Source of the DNA: Streptomyces sp. NBC_01463
GTDB lineage: Bacteria > Actinomycetota > Actinomycetes > Streptomycetales > Streptomycetaceae
Assembly: GCA_036227345.1 (NCBI GenBank)
Contig: CP109468.1
Location: 5,208,001-5,272,000 of the forward strand
DNA length: 64,000 bases
Direction: 5' to 3'
Below, piece after piece: positions 23,825 to 31,742 of the stretch. The notes below the pieces were generated by a model, which saw only the letters and a list, made by a program, of their open reading frames with translations, did no database searches and was not told the origin of the DNA. Every line of letters begins with the position of its first letter. Position 1 is the stretch's first letter. A program made the translations under genes and the position numbers.

Positions 23825-24277
23825 CTAGAACAGGTGGCACTTAGTTTCGTAGTCAAAAACGATTGAAGCGTTCTCGTTGTACGTGGCGATTAGCTTGGGT
23901 GCGCCGTGATTCCGATACATCATGTCACACGGACCGCCGTAGTTACTGTTGAAGTGTATCTTGACGTAATTCCAGCCGATGGTAGTGTCTTTAGTTCCGA
24001 AAAACTTTGCCGACGCTGCATTATTCTTTACGGCTTGGCCTGAACCGGCGCTTCCGCCTCCAAACTTATAACCGGCAAGGTCGGGAATGTTTTGATCCCA
24101 AACGGAGAATTTCCCATTCGCGTACTCGCTGTTATAGTAGAGGCTGATGCATCCCGTCTTGTAAGTGGCGCTGCAGTTCGTCCCTGTTCCTGCAAACGAG
24201 GGTGTAGCGAAGGAAATCGCTGCCGTAGCAGCCAGAGCACTTACCCCGATTGCTTTGAATTTCAGAGCGGTGCGCAA
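23825..24277 (-). CDS. Small secreted protein, possibly beta/gamma-crystallin or I36-inhibitor-like
   Basis: A 150-residue protein with a clear Sec signal (MRTALKFKAIGVSALAATAAISFATPSFA, cleaved after SFA). The mature part of about 120 residues has four cysteines (NC, GC, PC, KC) and a pattern CISLYYNSEYANGKFSVWDQNI then AVKNNAASAKFF that resembles Streptomyces peptidase-inhibitor family I36 and related beta/gamma-crystallin folds. The best start is TTG 24277, as GGGAGG sits exactly 7 nt upstream and no ATG/GTG fits. Low GC as in the rest of the island. The inhibitor function is only a suggestion; it could equally be a small antimicrobial or immunity protein. Confidence 0.7.
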   Translation of the reverse strand: MRTALKFKAIGVSALAATAAISFATPSFAGTGTNCSATYKTGCISLYYNSEYANGKFSVWDQNIPDLAGYKFGGGSAGSGQAVKNNAASAKFFGTKDTTIGWNYVKIHFNSNYGGPCDMMYRNHGAPKLIATYNENASIVFDYETKCHLF

Positions 24278-24471
24278 AGTGTGACCTCCCGGTTGATTAC
24301 CTGTAAGTGAATCTTAGCAGGAGCGCGACTAGCTTTGTGGAGTAATCCCGTTGTTCTCTGCGGTTAAGTGTGACGCTTCTTTACGGGCTATTTCGGGTTG
24401 TGTGGTGAAGTTTCCGAAGAGTCCAGGGGGCGAGCCTGCGGCGTCGTTGGGTTTGGCTCGTTTCGCCTGCT
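24278..24471. other. Non-coding junction between island gene and IS remnant
   Basis: This stretch holds the promoter side of the secreted-protein gene and then sequence of mixed GC content with no recognised gene. It is where the 3' half of the transposase should lie but does not. A CTAG at 24329-24332 is present but lacks an adjacent IS terminal repeat. Confidence 0.5.
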
Positions 24472-25181
24472 GGACAAGGGTGTTGCGCCAGAGGTGGGAC
24501 GTAGCAGGCGCCGTTGTCGGTCAGTACGCGTTCGACGCTGATCCCGGCCCGGGCGAAGAAGGCGTGAGCGCGTTGCCAGAAGCCGACGGCGGTTTCCTTC
24601 TTCTCATCGGTGAGGATCTCGCTGTAGGCGAGGCGGGAGTGGTCGTCGATGGCGTTGTGGATGTAGCTGTAGCCGACGCCGGAGCGGGTCTTGCTGCCGG
24701 CCGTGCGTCCGAGGGTCTTGTGGCCGCCGCCGTCGGGGATGTTGCCGAGCTTCTTGATGTCCACGTGCACCAGTTCGCCGGGCTTCTCGCGTTCGTAGCG
24801 GCGTATGACACGGCCCGTGCCACGGTCCAGATGGGCCAGGCGGGCGAGGCGGTAACGGATCAGGACGCGGTGGACGGTGGCGGGATTCAGCCCGAGGAGG
24901 TAGGCGATGCGGGCCGGTCCCCATCGGCGCAGTACACGGACCTTGATGATCCGGCGCTCGGTGCGGGCCGGTGTCCGGCGTGGACTGCGGTGCGGGCGCG
25001 AGGACCGGTCGGCCATGCCCGCCTCGCCCAGTTCGCGGTAGCGGCGGGCCCACCGTTGAGCCGTGGTGGGTGAGACCTGGAAGCGGCCGGCGGCCCGCCG
25101 CGGGGGCCAGCCGTTCTCGACGACGCAGCGGGCCAGACGCAGGCGTCCGGTCTCGGTCAGGGGTGCATTACGGTGGGGCAT
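24472..25181 (-). pseudogene. IS481-type transposase, frameshifted and 3'-truncated
   Basis: From ATG 25181 the frame encodes the helix-turn-helix part (CVVENGWPPRRAAGRFQVS ... RRYRELGEAGMADRSSRPH) and the first part of the DDE integrase domain, with the first Asp in LVHVDIKKLGNIPDGGGHK and the second in VERVLTDNGACY. In intact relatives this is followed by KSHLWRDTL and, further on, the catalytic Glu. Here the frame shifts near 24500: SHLWRNTLVQQ continues in another frame, and similarity ends by about 24472. The third catalytic residue is gone, so the protein cannot transpose. Confidence 0.88.
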
Positions 25182-25298
25182 GAGGGCCTTCTGATCGTTC
25201 CGTGTAGATGTCGCAATCCACACCGAACCCGGAAGGCCCTCACTCGTTCAAGATCACCCCACCGTGAAACCTGTCACCAACCTCCGTGGACAGAACAG
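24472..25298 (-). mobile_element. Remnant of an IS481-family insertion sequence
   Basis: One end is intact: read leftward from 25298 it begins TGTTCTGTCCACGGAGG, followed by about 115 bp of leader and the transposase gene. The other end is missing. Directly outside the intact end is CTAG (25299-25302), the target motif known for IS481. The element therefore inserted at CTAG and later lost its distal part. Confidence 0.8.
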
Positions 25299-25856
25299 CT
25301 AGTCCTGCCTGCCGGCCGACCCCGGGTCCTCGCCAAGGCCCCCGCCGAACGGGCCGTCGTTGCTGCTGCTGCCGCTTCCGCTCGTTCCGCTGCCGCCGGA
25401 GCGCTGCGCGACCAGTGCGTCGCGGATCTCCTTGAGGACCTCCAGCTCGCTCACCTCCATCGTCTCCTGCACGCCCTCCTTCGCCGCCTGCATGGCGGCC
25501 CGCCTGGCGAGGTACTTCGCCATCGGGAGCACCATCAGGAAGTAGACGACGGCGGCGGTGATCAGGAAGCTGAGGGTGGCGCTGAGCACCGAACCCCACA
25601 GGATCCGGATGCCCTCGGTCACCTCGCCCGTCTTGGGGTCCGTCACACAGGGGCCCTTGAGGCAGGAGCTGTAGCTCTCCAGGTCCTTGCTGCCGAACGC
25701 GCCGACGAGCGGATTGATGACGCCCTTCACGATCGCGTTCACGATGTTCGTGAACGCGGCGCCGATGACGACGGCGATCGCCAGATCGATCACGTTGCCG
25801 CGCATCAGGAAGGCCTTGAAGCCGTCCAGCAGACTGACCTTTTTCTTCTCGCTCAC
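25299..25856 (-). CDS. mscL: Large-conductance mechanosensitive channel MscL
   Basis: A 185-residue inner-membrane channel that opens on hypo-osmotic shock. N-terminal LLDGFKAFLMRGNVIDLAIAVVIGAAFTNIVNAIVKGVINPL covers the amphipathic helix and TM1 pore helix; TM2 is SFLITAAVVYFLMVLPM; the periplasmic loop contains two cysteines (SSCLKGPCV), common in actinobacteria. The C-terminus is a Gly/Ser-rich tail longer than in E. coli (136 aa). Start GTG 25856 with AAGGA upstream. Its TAG stop lies within the CTAG that borders the IS481 remnant, so the element inserted exactly at the end of the gene without altering the protein. Confidence 0.93.
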   Translation of the reverse strand: MSEKKKVSLLDGFKAFLMRGNVIDLAIAVVIGAAFTNIVNAIVKGVINPLVGAFGSKDLESYSSCLKGPCVTDPKTGEVTEGIRILWGSVLSATLSFLITAAVVYFLMVLPMAKYLARRAAMQAAKEGVQETMEVSELEVLKEIRDALVAQRSGGSGTSGSGSSSNDGPFGGGLGEDPGSAGRQD

Positions 25857-25979
25857 GCGGGAGCCGTCCTTCGTGTGTGCCGTAAGGGGAGCAAACTGTT
25901 CCGCAACTTACGGCAGCACAAGGGGGATCCACCCCATTCACGGCTGATGTCAGGTGACGTGATGGTTCGTCAGTACGAA

Positions 25980-26573
25980 TCAACACAGGATCACCGCAAG
26001 TCCGGCAGACGTTCCCGCCCCGGTCAGGGCCGCCGCCGTCGACCGCGGCACCGACAGCACGATCAGCGCCCCGCTCTCCACCGATGCCCCGGCCGGCGCC
26101 GACGGCACCCGGTCCACCCGTGCCCCCTCGGCGAGCACCCGGCCGTCGGCCCCCGCGGTGCCGGCAGCGACCACATCGACCCGGTCTCCCGGCCGCAGCA
26201 GCCGGACGGTCTCCGCGTCGGCGATCCGGACGGGCGCGGACACCAGCCGGTCCTGCGGCGAGGCCCGCTCCGCCGCCGCACCGGTCGCCTCCGCACCCCC
26301 GTGCCCGCCGCCGGCCCCGTCGTCGCCCCCGCTCCCGCCCCCGCCGAGCCCCGAGGCGGCCAGCGCGGCAGCCGTCAGCGCCAGCCCCGCCGCCATCGCC
26401 CGCCGCTGCCGCCACACCGCCCTCCGCAGCCGGTGCCCACTGCCCCCGCGCACCCGCAGCGGAGGGAAGAGCGGCACCCCGCAGGGCGGCGGTGGGGCGG
26501 GAGGGGGTGGAGACGCGGACGCCGGAGAGGGAGAGGAAGAGCGGGAGGGAGAGGGAGAGCCGTACGAGGACAT
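25980..26573 (-). CDS. SAF-domain (RcpC/CpaB-like) membrane protein
   Basis: A 197-residue protein. A Pro/Ser-rich cytoplasmic N-terminus (about 50 residues) precedes a basic stretch (RLRRAVWRQRRAM) and one membrane helix (AAGLALTAAALAASGLG), followed by a Gly linker and a SAF/RcpC-like domain: RLVSAPVRIADAETVRLLRPGDRVDVVAAG ... LAEGARVDRVPSA. RcpC/CpaB domains occur in Flp/Tad pilus assembly and in flagellar P-ring chaperones, but no pilus genes are present here. Start at ATG 26573; an in-frame GTG at 26582 is also possible. In Streptomyces this gene often lies next to mscL (recollection). Its role is unknown. Confidence 0.75.
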   Translation of the reverse strand: MSSYGSPSPSRSSSPSPASASPPPPAPPPPCGVPLFPPLRVRGGSGHRLRRAVWRQRRAMAAGLALTAAALAASGLGGGGSGGDDGAGGGHGGAEATGAAAERASPQDRLVSAPVRIADAETVRLLRPGDRVDVVAAGTAGADGRVLAEGARVDRVPSAPAGASVESGALIVLSVPRSTAAALTGAGTSAGLAVILC

Positions 26574-26816
26574 GGCAAACACCGCCTGCGGTCAGGGAGT
26601 TCAGCGAACGGGGAAATCGGAGGAACCGAAGTGTGGTGTCCGGTCGGAGAGGACCGGCCGGACACCACTCACGATCCACCACCCGCGCGTTTCCCGCTGA
26701 GCCCTGTGGACGACTCGGGCGATGGGGAAAACTCCCTCACCCTGTGGGGCGGTCCGGAAACCGCAACGGTCACCCGGAGACGGTTCAACCGCCACCCGAG
26801 CCGCCCCACGACCGCC

Positions 26817-27665
26817 CTACGGCAGCTCGATCCCCGTGTCGATCCCGTCGAGCGCGTGGGCACACGCGCAGTCGCGGTCCGCCTCCGCGGGCAGCTCGGC
26901 GACCGCCTCGAAGAGCACCGAACGCAGCCGGGAGACATTGTCCGCGAACACCTTGAGCACCTCTTCGTGGGAGACGCCCTCGCCCGCCTCCGCGCCCGCG
27001 TCCAGGTCCGTCACCAGCGTCATCGTGGTGTAGCAGAGCCCCAGTTCACGGGCGAGCACGGCCTCGGGGTGTCCCGTCATCCCGACCACCGACCAGCCCA
27101 TCGCCGCGTGCCAGCGCGATTCGGCGCGGGTGGAGAAGCGGGGGCCCTCGACGACCACCAGCGTGCCGCCGTCCACCGCCTCCCAGCCCTTCGCGCGCGC
27201 CGCCGTGAGGGCGGCCCTGCGCCCCGCGGGGCAGTACGGGTCGGCGAAGCCCAGGTGCACCACGTTCGGGACCACGCCGTCCGCCCGGGTCTCCCCGTCG
27301 TAGAACGTCTGGACGCGTGCCTTCGTACGGTCGACCAGCTGGTCGGGTACGAGCAGCGTCCCCGGCCCGTACTCCGGGCGCAGTCCGCCCACCGCGCACG
27401 GGCCGAGCACCTGGCGTACGCCGACCGAGCGCAGCGCCCAGAGGTTGGCCCGGTAGTTGATGCGGTGCGGCGGCACATGGTGGCCGCGTCCGTGGCGGGG
27501 GAGGAAGGCGACCCGGCGGCCGCCGATCTCGCCGAGGAAGACGGAGTCGCTCGGCGCTCCGTAAGGGGTCTCGACGCGCACCTCGGTGACGTCCTCCAGG
27601 AAGGAGTAGAGCCCCGAACCACCGATCACGCCGATCTCTGCCGTACCGCTCTCCGCGTTCACCAT
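26817..27665 (-). CDS. mtnP: S-methyl-5'-thioadenosine phosphorylase
   Basis: A 282-residue purine nucleoside phosphorylase-family enzyme that splits 5'-methylthioadenosine with phosphate into adenine and methylthioribose-1-phosphate, part of methionine salvage. Motifs: IGVIGGSGLYSFL (phosphate loop), FLPRHGRGHHVPPHRINYRANLWAL, VVVEGPRFSTRAES and MTGHPEAVLARELGLCYTTMTLVTD with the substrate-gating Thr/Asp. Length is normal for the family. Starts at ATG 27665. It stands alone; other mtn genes are not in view. A closely related 5'-methylthioinosine phosphorylase activity cannot be excluded from sequence. Confidence 0.9.
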   Translation of the reverse strand: MVNAESGTAEIGVIGGSGLYSFLEDVTEVRVETPYGAPSDSVFLGEIGGRRVAFLPRHGRGHHVPPHRINYRANLWALRSVGVRQVLGPCAVGGLRPEYGPGTLLVPDQLVDRTKARVQTFYDGETRADGVVPNVVHLGFADPYCPAGRRAALTAARAKGWEAVDGGTLVVVEGPRFSTRAESRWHAAMGWSVVGMTGHPEAVLARELGLCYTTMTLVTDLDAGAEAGEGVSHEEVLKVFADNVSRLRSVLFEAVAELPAEADRDCACAHALDGIDTGIELP

Positions 27666-27697
27666 GCGATCACAGTAGCGGGGGCGGGAAACGCCGA

Positions 27698-27726
27698 GGA
27701 CCCCGCCGAGTGGATCAGCGGGGTCC
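27698..27726 (-). terminator. Hairpin between fmdB and mtnP
   Basis: GGACCCCGC (27698-27706) and GCGGGGTCC (27718-27726) form a perfect 9-bp stem with an 11-nt loop, downstream of the fmdB-type gene. Confidence 0.7.
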
Positions 27727-27794
27727 CGGTGAAGAGGCCTTGCGGGCGCGCCGGATGAAGAACGGACGCACCGGTCGGAGAACGGCTGAGCGGC

Positions 27795-28160
27795 TCAGGC
27801 CGCCGACGAACCGCTCGACGACGAAGAGGACGACGACGAGGACGACGTCGTGGAGGAGCTCGACGAACCGGAGGAGGACGTCGACGACGAGGCCGACGAC
27901 TTCGCGTCCGACCCGGACGAGGACGACGATCCGGAACCGGACGCCTTCGCAGCGGCCGGCGCCGGCGTGCTGCTCGACGAGGAACCGCGGCTGTCGTTCC
28001 GGTAGAAACCGGATCCCTTGAAGACAATGCCGACCGCCGAGAACACCTTCTTCAGGCGTCCGTCGCAGCTCGGGCACACCGTCAGGGCGTCATCGGTGAA
28101 CTTCTGCACCGCTTCGAGGCCCTCGCCACACTCGGTGCACTGGTACTGATAGGTCGGCAC
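27795..28160 (-). CDS. FmdB-family zinc-ribbon protein, Ruc (Rv0991c)-like chaperone candidate
   Basis: A 121-residue protein. Residues 1-40 form the FmdB zinc ribbon with Cys8, Cys11, Cys29 and Cys32 (CTEC ... CPSC), then AVGIVFKGSGFYRND. The rest is an extreme low-complexity Ser/Gly/Ala tail, clearly disordered. In M. tuberculosis the FmdB-type Rv0991c (Ruc) is an HrcA-controlled, redox-switched chaperone that cooperates with Hsp70 (recalled). This gene has the same architecture, a CIRCE element directly upstream, and a similar neighbourhood (mscL, 5-FCL, galU, moeA). GTG 28160 has AGGAGG 5-6 nt upstream. The chaperone role here is inferred, not shown. Confidence 0.85.
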   Translation of the reverse strand: MPTYQYQCTECGEGLEAVQKFTDDALTVCPSCDGRLKKVFSAVGIVFKGSGFYRNDSRGSSSSSTPAPAAAKASGSGSSSSSGSDAKSSASSSTSSSGSSSSSTTSSSSSSSSSSSGSSAA

Positions 28161-28169
28161 TTGTTCCTC

Positions 28170-28196
28170 CTGGCACTCTGACTCAATGAGTGCTAA
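28170..28196 (-). promoter_or_regulatory. CIRCE element (HrcA operator) of the fmdB/Ruc-like gene
   Basis: Read on the plus strand, CTGGCACTC (28170-28178), 9 bp, then GAGTGCTAA (28188-28196). The CIRCE consensus is TTAGCACTC-N9-GAGTGCTAA: the right arm is perfect, the left arm matches at 7 of 9, spacing is exact. It overlaps the edge of the ribosome-binding site, the usual position in the 5' leader. Confidence 0.85.
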
Positions 28197-28226
28197 CGAC
28201 GCTCCATACTGACGTATTCCGCTGGA

Positions 28227-29510
28227 TCAGTCCACCGTGACGGGTCCGCGGTGACCGATCCCACGTGCCACGGTGCGTCCCTGCACCCTCGGCGTCAGCC
28301 GGGAACGCAGGCCCACCAGGGTCACCAGCGCCAGCACCGTACCCACCAGAGGCACCAGGAATCCGGTGCTCGCGCCGTGGGCGTCCGCGAGTTGTCCGGC
28401 CACCGTGACGGCGCCCGCCTGGCCGAGCGCGACCGCGCCCGTCAGCCAGGTGAACGCCTCGGTCCGCACGGAGTCGGGGACCAGCGCCTCGACCAGGGTG
28501 TAGCCGCTGATCAGGGCGGGGGCGATGGAGAGGCCGACCAGCAGTCCGAGTCCGGCCAGCAACGGCACGGAGTGCACGGCCCACAGGCCCGAGGCGGTCA
28601 GCGTCAGCGCCGTGTATCCGGCGATGAGCCGGCGCCGCGGCCCGGTCTTCCAGGCGATGGCTCCGCAGGCGATGCCGGCCAGCATGTTGCCGGCCGCGAA
28701 GATCCCGTACATCAGGCCGTTCGCACCGGGGCTGCCGATCTCCTCGGCGAAGGCGGCCAGGGAGACCTGCATGCCGCCGAAGACCGCGCCGATCCCGACG
28801 AAGGCCACCGCGAGGACGCGTACGCCGGGAACGGACAGCGCGGAGGCGTGCCGCGGGGAGCCGTTGGCCGAGGGGGTGCGCACCGACGGCTGGGTGGCGC
28901 GCTGCGCGGCGAAGAGCAGACCGCCGGCCAGGGTCAGCGCGGCTTCGGTGATCAGCCCGGCCGCCGGGTGCACTCCGGTGCACAGCGCGGTGGCGAGGAC
29001 GGGGCCGATGACGAACGTGAACTCGTCCGACACCGACTCGAAGGCCGCCGCCGTCGACATCAGCGGCGAGGCCTCACGGCCGGGCGCCGCCCCGAGCACG
29101 GCCGCCCAGCGGGCGCGCACCATCGGGCCGATCTGCGGGACGGACGCGCCCGTCGGCACGGCCGCGGCGAACAGCAGCCACATCGGGGCGTCCGCCAGCG
29201 CGAGCGCCACCAGGGCCGAGACGGAGGCGGTGTGCACGAGGACGCCGGGCAGCAGCACGGCACGCTGGCCGAAGCGGTCGGCGAGCTTGCCGGTCTGCGG
29301 GGCGAACAGGGCCATGGAGACCCCGGTGACGGCGGCGACGGCACCGGCGCTGCCGTAGGAGCCGGTGGTGTGCTGAACCAGCAGGACGATGCCGATGGTC
29401 AGCATGGCGAAGGGCTGCCGTGCGGCGAAGCCCGGCAGGAGGAAGGTCCACGCACCCGGGGTGCGCAGCAACTGCCCGTATCCGGGGCGGTCGGAGACCG
29501 TGGACGCCAC
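28227..29510 (-). CDS. MFS transporter (12-helix type)
   Basis: A 427-residue integral membrane protein with about 12 helices. The motif GKLADRFGQRAVLLPGVL in loop 2-3 is the MFS motif A. The N-terminal helix region GAWTFLLPGFAARQPFAMLTIGIVLLVQ is typical of actinobacterial MFS proteins of unknown substrate. The start chosen is GTG 29510, with AAAGG 8 nt upstream. A longer frame to ATG 29738 would add 76 residues without domain content and is rejected. It lies 66 bp upstream of the CIRCE-controlled fmdB gene on the same strand, so some read-through is possible. Confidence 0.87.
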   Translation of the reverse strand: MASTVSDRPGYGQLLRTPGAWTFLLPGFAARQPFAMLTIGIVLLVQHTTGSYGSAGAVAAVTGVSMALFAPQTGKLADRFGQRAVLLPGVLVHTASVSALVALALADAPMWLLFAAAVPTGASVPQIGPMVRARWAAVLGAAPGREASPLMSTAAAFESVSDEFTFVIGPVLATALCTGVHPAAGLITEAALTLAGGLLFAAQRATQPSVRTPSANGSPRHASALSVPGVRVLAVAFVGIGAVFGGMQVSLAAFAEEIGSPGANGLMYGIFAAGNMLAGIACGAIAWKTGPRRRLIAGYTALTLTASGLWAVHSVPLLAGLGLLVGLSIAPALISGYTLVEALVPDSVRTEAFTWLTGAVALGQAGAVTVAGQLADAHGASTGFLVPLVGTVLALVTLVGLRSRLTPRVQGRTVARGIGHRGPVTVD

Positions 29511-29813
29511 GGTCCATGCCTTTCTGCTGCCTGGTGGCCGTGCTCCCGTGAGGGCGGGCCGGCACAGGGGTGCGGGCCCGGTCAGGAGCTGCCGAGAGCT
29601 GTCCTCTTCGCGCGGAACTGCGGTAGATGCCGGGCGCTCGCAGCAGAGGCGGAGGACGCCACGACCGCCATACGGTCGCGCCAGCTCTGCGTCAGGCAGA
29701 GTTGGTGGATCAAATAGGTCGATCTGGGTTTCCTTCATGCTACAGGCAAGGGGCCGGTCGCACCTGCGATTGTGTGCGACCTGACCCCCGGTACCTGTGA
29801 ACGCGCCGCGTTC
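29511..29813. other. Intergenic region with a hairpin
   Basis: About 300 bp without a supported gene. It contains the leader of the MFS gene and, near the antiporter's 3' end, a hairpin GGTCGCAC (29756-29763) / GTGCGACC (29774-29781) that may terminate the antiporter transcript. A 76-codon frame beginning at 29738 on the minus strand has no ribosome site. Confidence 0.55.
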
Positions 29814-31526
29814 TCAGTGGTGCGCCTTGGCCTCGTGGTCTTTGGTCCCGTGGTCCTTGGAGCCCTGGTCCTTGGACCCGTGATCCTTGGTCTCGCGGTG
29901 CCCGGCCTCGTGGTGCCTGGCCTCCCGCGCCCTGCTGCCGTGCTTCTTGGCCTCGTCCGTCCTGCCGAGGTTCTTCACGGCCTTGAGCGCGCCGGCCACG
30001 TTGGGGCCGGTGAGGGGCTCCGCTTCGGCGGCCCTCCCGTTGGTGCCGAGCCAGCCGGCCAGCTTGCCGCCCTCGCCGATCGCGCGCAGCCTGGCCTCCG
30101 CCGCGTCGCGCACCGGGTCGGTCGCCACGACGAGGAGTTCGTCGCCGCGGCGCAGTACGGTCGAGGGCGCGGGCACGAAGCTGTTGTCGTCCCGCACGAC
30201 CAGCGTCACCGCCGCCCCGGCGGGCAGGCGCAGCTCCCCGACCTCGACGCCGTGCATCTTCGACTTCGCCGGGATGGCCACGGAGAGCAGATGTCCGCGG
30301 AGCCGTTCCAGCGGTGCCGATTCGATGCCCAGGTCGGCGGCCTCCGACGGGTCCTCGGCGATCTTGAGGGCCTTCGCGAGCCAGGGCAGCGTCGGTCCCT
30401 GGATGAGGGTGTAGACGACGACGAGCACGAAGACGATGTTGAAGACCCGGGTGGAGCCGTCGATTCCGGACACCATGGGGATGGTGGCCAGGATGATGGG
30501 CACCGCGCCGCGCAGACCGGCCCAGGACATGAGGGCCTTCTCCTGCCAGGGCAGCCGGAAGGGCGCCAGCGAGATGAAGACCTCCAGCGGTCTGGCCACC
30601 ACGGTCAGGACCAGGCCCACGACGATGGCGGGCCAGAAGTCGTCGATCAGGTCGTGCGGGGTGACCAGCAGTCCGAGGAGGACGAACATGCCGATCTGGG
30701 CCAGCCAGCCGAGCCCGTCGGCGAATCCGCGGGTGGCGGGCCAGTGCGGCAGCTTGGCGTTGCCGAGGATCATCGCGGCCAGGTAGACGGCGAGGAACCC
30801 GCTGCCGTGCAGCATCGCGCCCGCCGCGTACGCGGACACCGCGATCGCCATCACGGCGATCGGGTAGAGGCCGGATGCGGGCAGCGCCACATGACGCAGC
30901 CCGTACGAGCCCAGCCAGCCGACGGCGATGCCGATGGCCGCGCCGATGGCCAGTTCCAGGGCTATCTCGCCGACCAGTACGTACCAGTGGTCCACCGGAC
31001 CGACGGTCGAGAAGGCCACCACGAGGATCACCACGGGGGCGTCGTTGAAGCCGGACTCGGCCTCCAGGACGCCGGTGATCCGGGCGGGCAGGGGCACCTT
31101 GCGCAGGACGGAGAAGACCGCGGCGGCGTCCGTGGACGAGACGACCGCGCCGATGATCAGGGCCTGCCGCCATTCCAGGCCGACCAGGTAGTGCGCTCCG
31201 GCCGCGGTCACGCCCACGCTCACGCCCACGCCGACGAGGGAGAGGACGACGGCCGCGGGCAGCGCGGGTTTGATCTCTTTCCACTTCGTGCCGAGGCCGC
31301 CCTCGGCGAGGATCACGACCAGGGCCGCGTAGCCGATCACCTGCGTCAGTTCCGCATTGTCGAACTTGACGTCGAAGAACCCGTCCTGGCCCATGGCGAT
31401 CCCGATGCCGAGGTACAGGAGCAGGCTGGGGAGCCCGCTGCGCGACGAGATGCGCACCGCCGCCACCGCGACGAGCAGGACGAGTGAGCAGACGAGCAGG
31501 AGTTCGTTGAGCGCGTGGACAGTCAG
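29814..31526 (-). CDS. CPA1-type potassium/proton antiporter with C-terminal TrkA-C/RCK domain
   Basis: A 570-residue membrane antiporter. About 12 helices run from residue 1 to 400, with the CPA1 marks SSTDAAAVFSVL, ESGFNDAPVVIL (the paired N-D of the ion site) and WAGLRGAVPIILA. A cytosolic TrkA-C-type domain follows (AIPAKSKMHGVEVGELRLPAGAAVTLVVRDD ... GDELLVVATD). The last 35 residues are a charged, His-rich repeat (K-D-H-G-S/T and K-D-Q-G-S units). The usual ATG/GTG/TTG start is missing: GTG 31466 would delete the first helix. CTG 31526 adds TVHALNELLLVCSLVLLVA and has AGGGAAGG 8 nt upstream, so I take CTG as the start. It probably balances cell K+ and pH. Confidence 0.85.
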   Translation of the reverse strand: MTVHALNELLLVCSLVLLVAVAAVRISSRSGLPSLLLYLGIGIAMGQDGFFDVKFDNAELTQVIGYAALVVILAEGGLGTKWKEIKPALPAAVVLSLVGVGVSVGVTAAGAHYLVGLEWRQALIIGAVVSSTDAAAVFSVLRKVPLPARITGVLEAESGFNDAPVVILVVAFSTVGPVDHWYVLVGEIALELAIGAAIGIAVGWLGSYGLRHVALPASGLYPIAVMAIAVSAYAAGAMLHGSGFLAVYLAAMILGNAKLPHWPATRGFADGLGWLAQIGMFVLLGLLVTPHDLIDDFWPAIVVGLVLTVVARPLEVFISLAPFRLPWQEKALMSWAGLRGAVPIILATIPMVSGIDGSTRVFNIVFVLVVVYTLIQGPTLPWLAKALKIAEDPSEAADLGIESAPLERLRGHLLSVAIPAKSKMHGVEVGELRLPAGAAVTLVVRDDNSFVPAPSTVLRRGDELLVVATDPVRDAAEARLRAIGEGGKLAGWLGTNGRAAEAEPLTGPNVAGALKAVKNLGRTDEAKKHGSRAREARHHEAGHRETKDHGSKDQGSKDHGTKDHEAKAHH

Positions 31527-31742
31527 TGGCCGGTCCTTCCCTGCGTACGCCTGCCGGATCGTCTTCCGGTGGCCGGTACTTCGTTACCTTACCTAATCTT
31601 TAACGTTTTCTTGATGCGTTCGAGTATTCGTACGATCGCTACGCAATTCGAACCATCCCGATACCGCGTCAGACCGGCCCGGACGCTGCGCCTATGGTTG
31701 CTCCTGCACTCCCAGGACCACCCTGCCCCTCGAAGGACAGCG

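Noticed and set aside
24329..24332. CTAG as the left target duplicate of the IS481 element
   Set aside because: No terminal repeat of the element adjoins it, and the transposase similarity stops about 140 bp away.
29511..29738. 76-residue N-terminal extension of the MFS protein
   Set aside because: No ribosome site at ATG 29738 and no domain content; GTG 29510 has AAAGG at correct spacing.
31581..31612. Iron-regulator (DmdR/IdeR) box
   Set aside because: Only one half-site resembles the consensus; the second half does not match.
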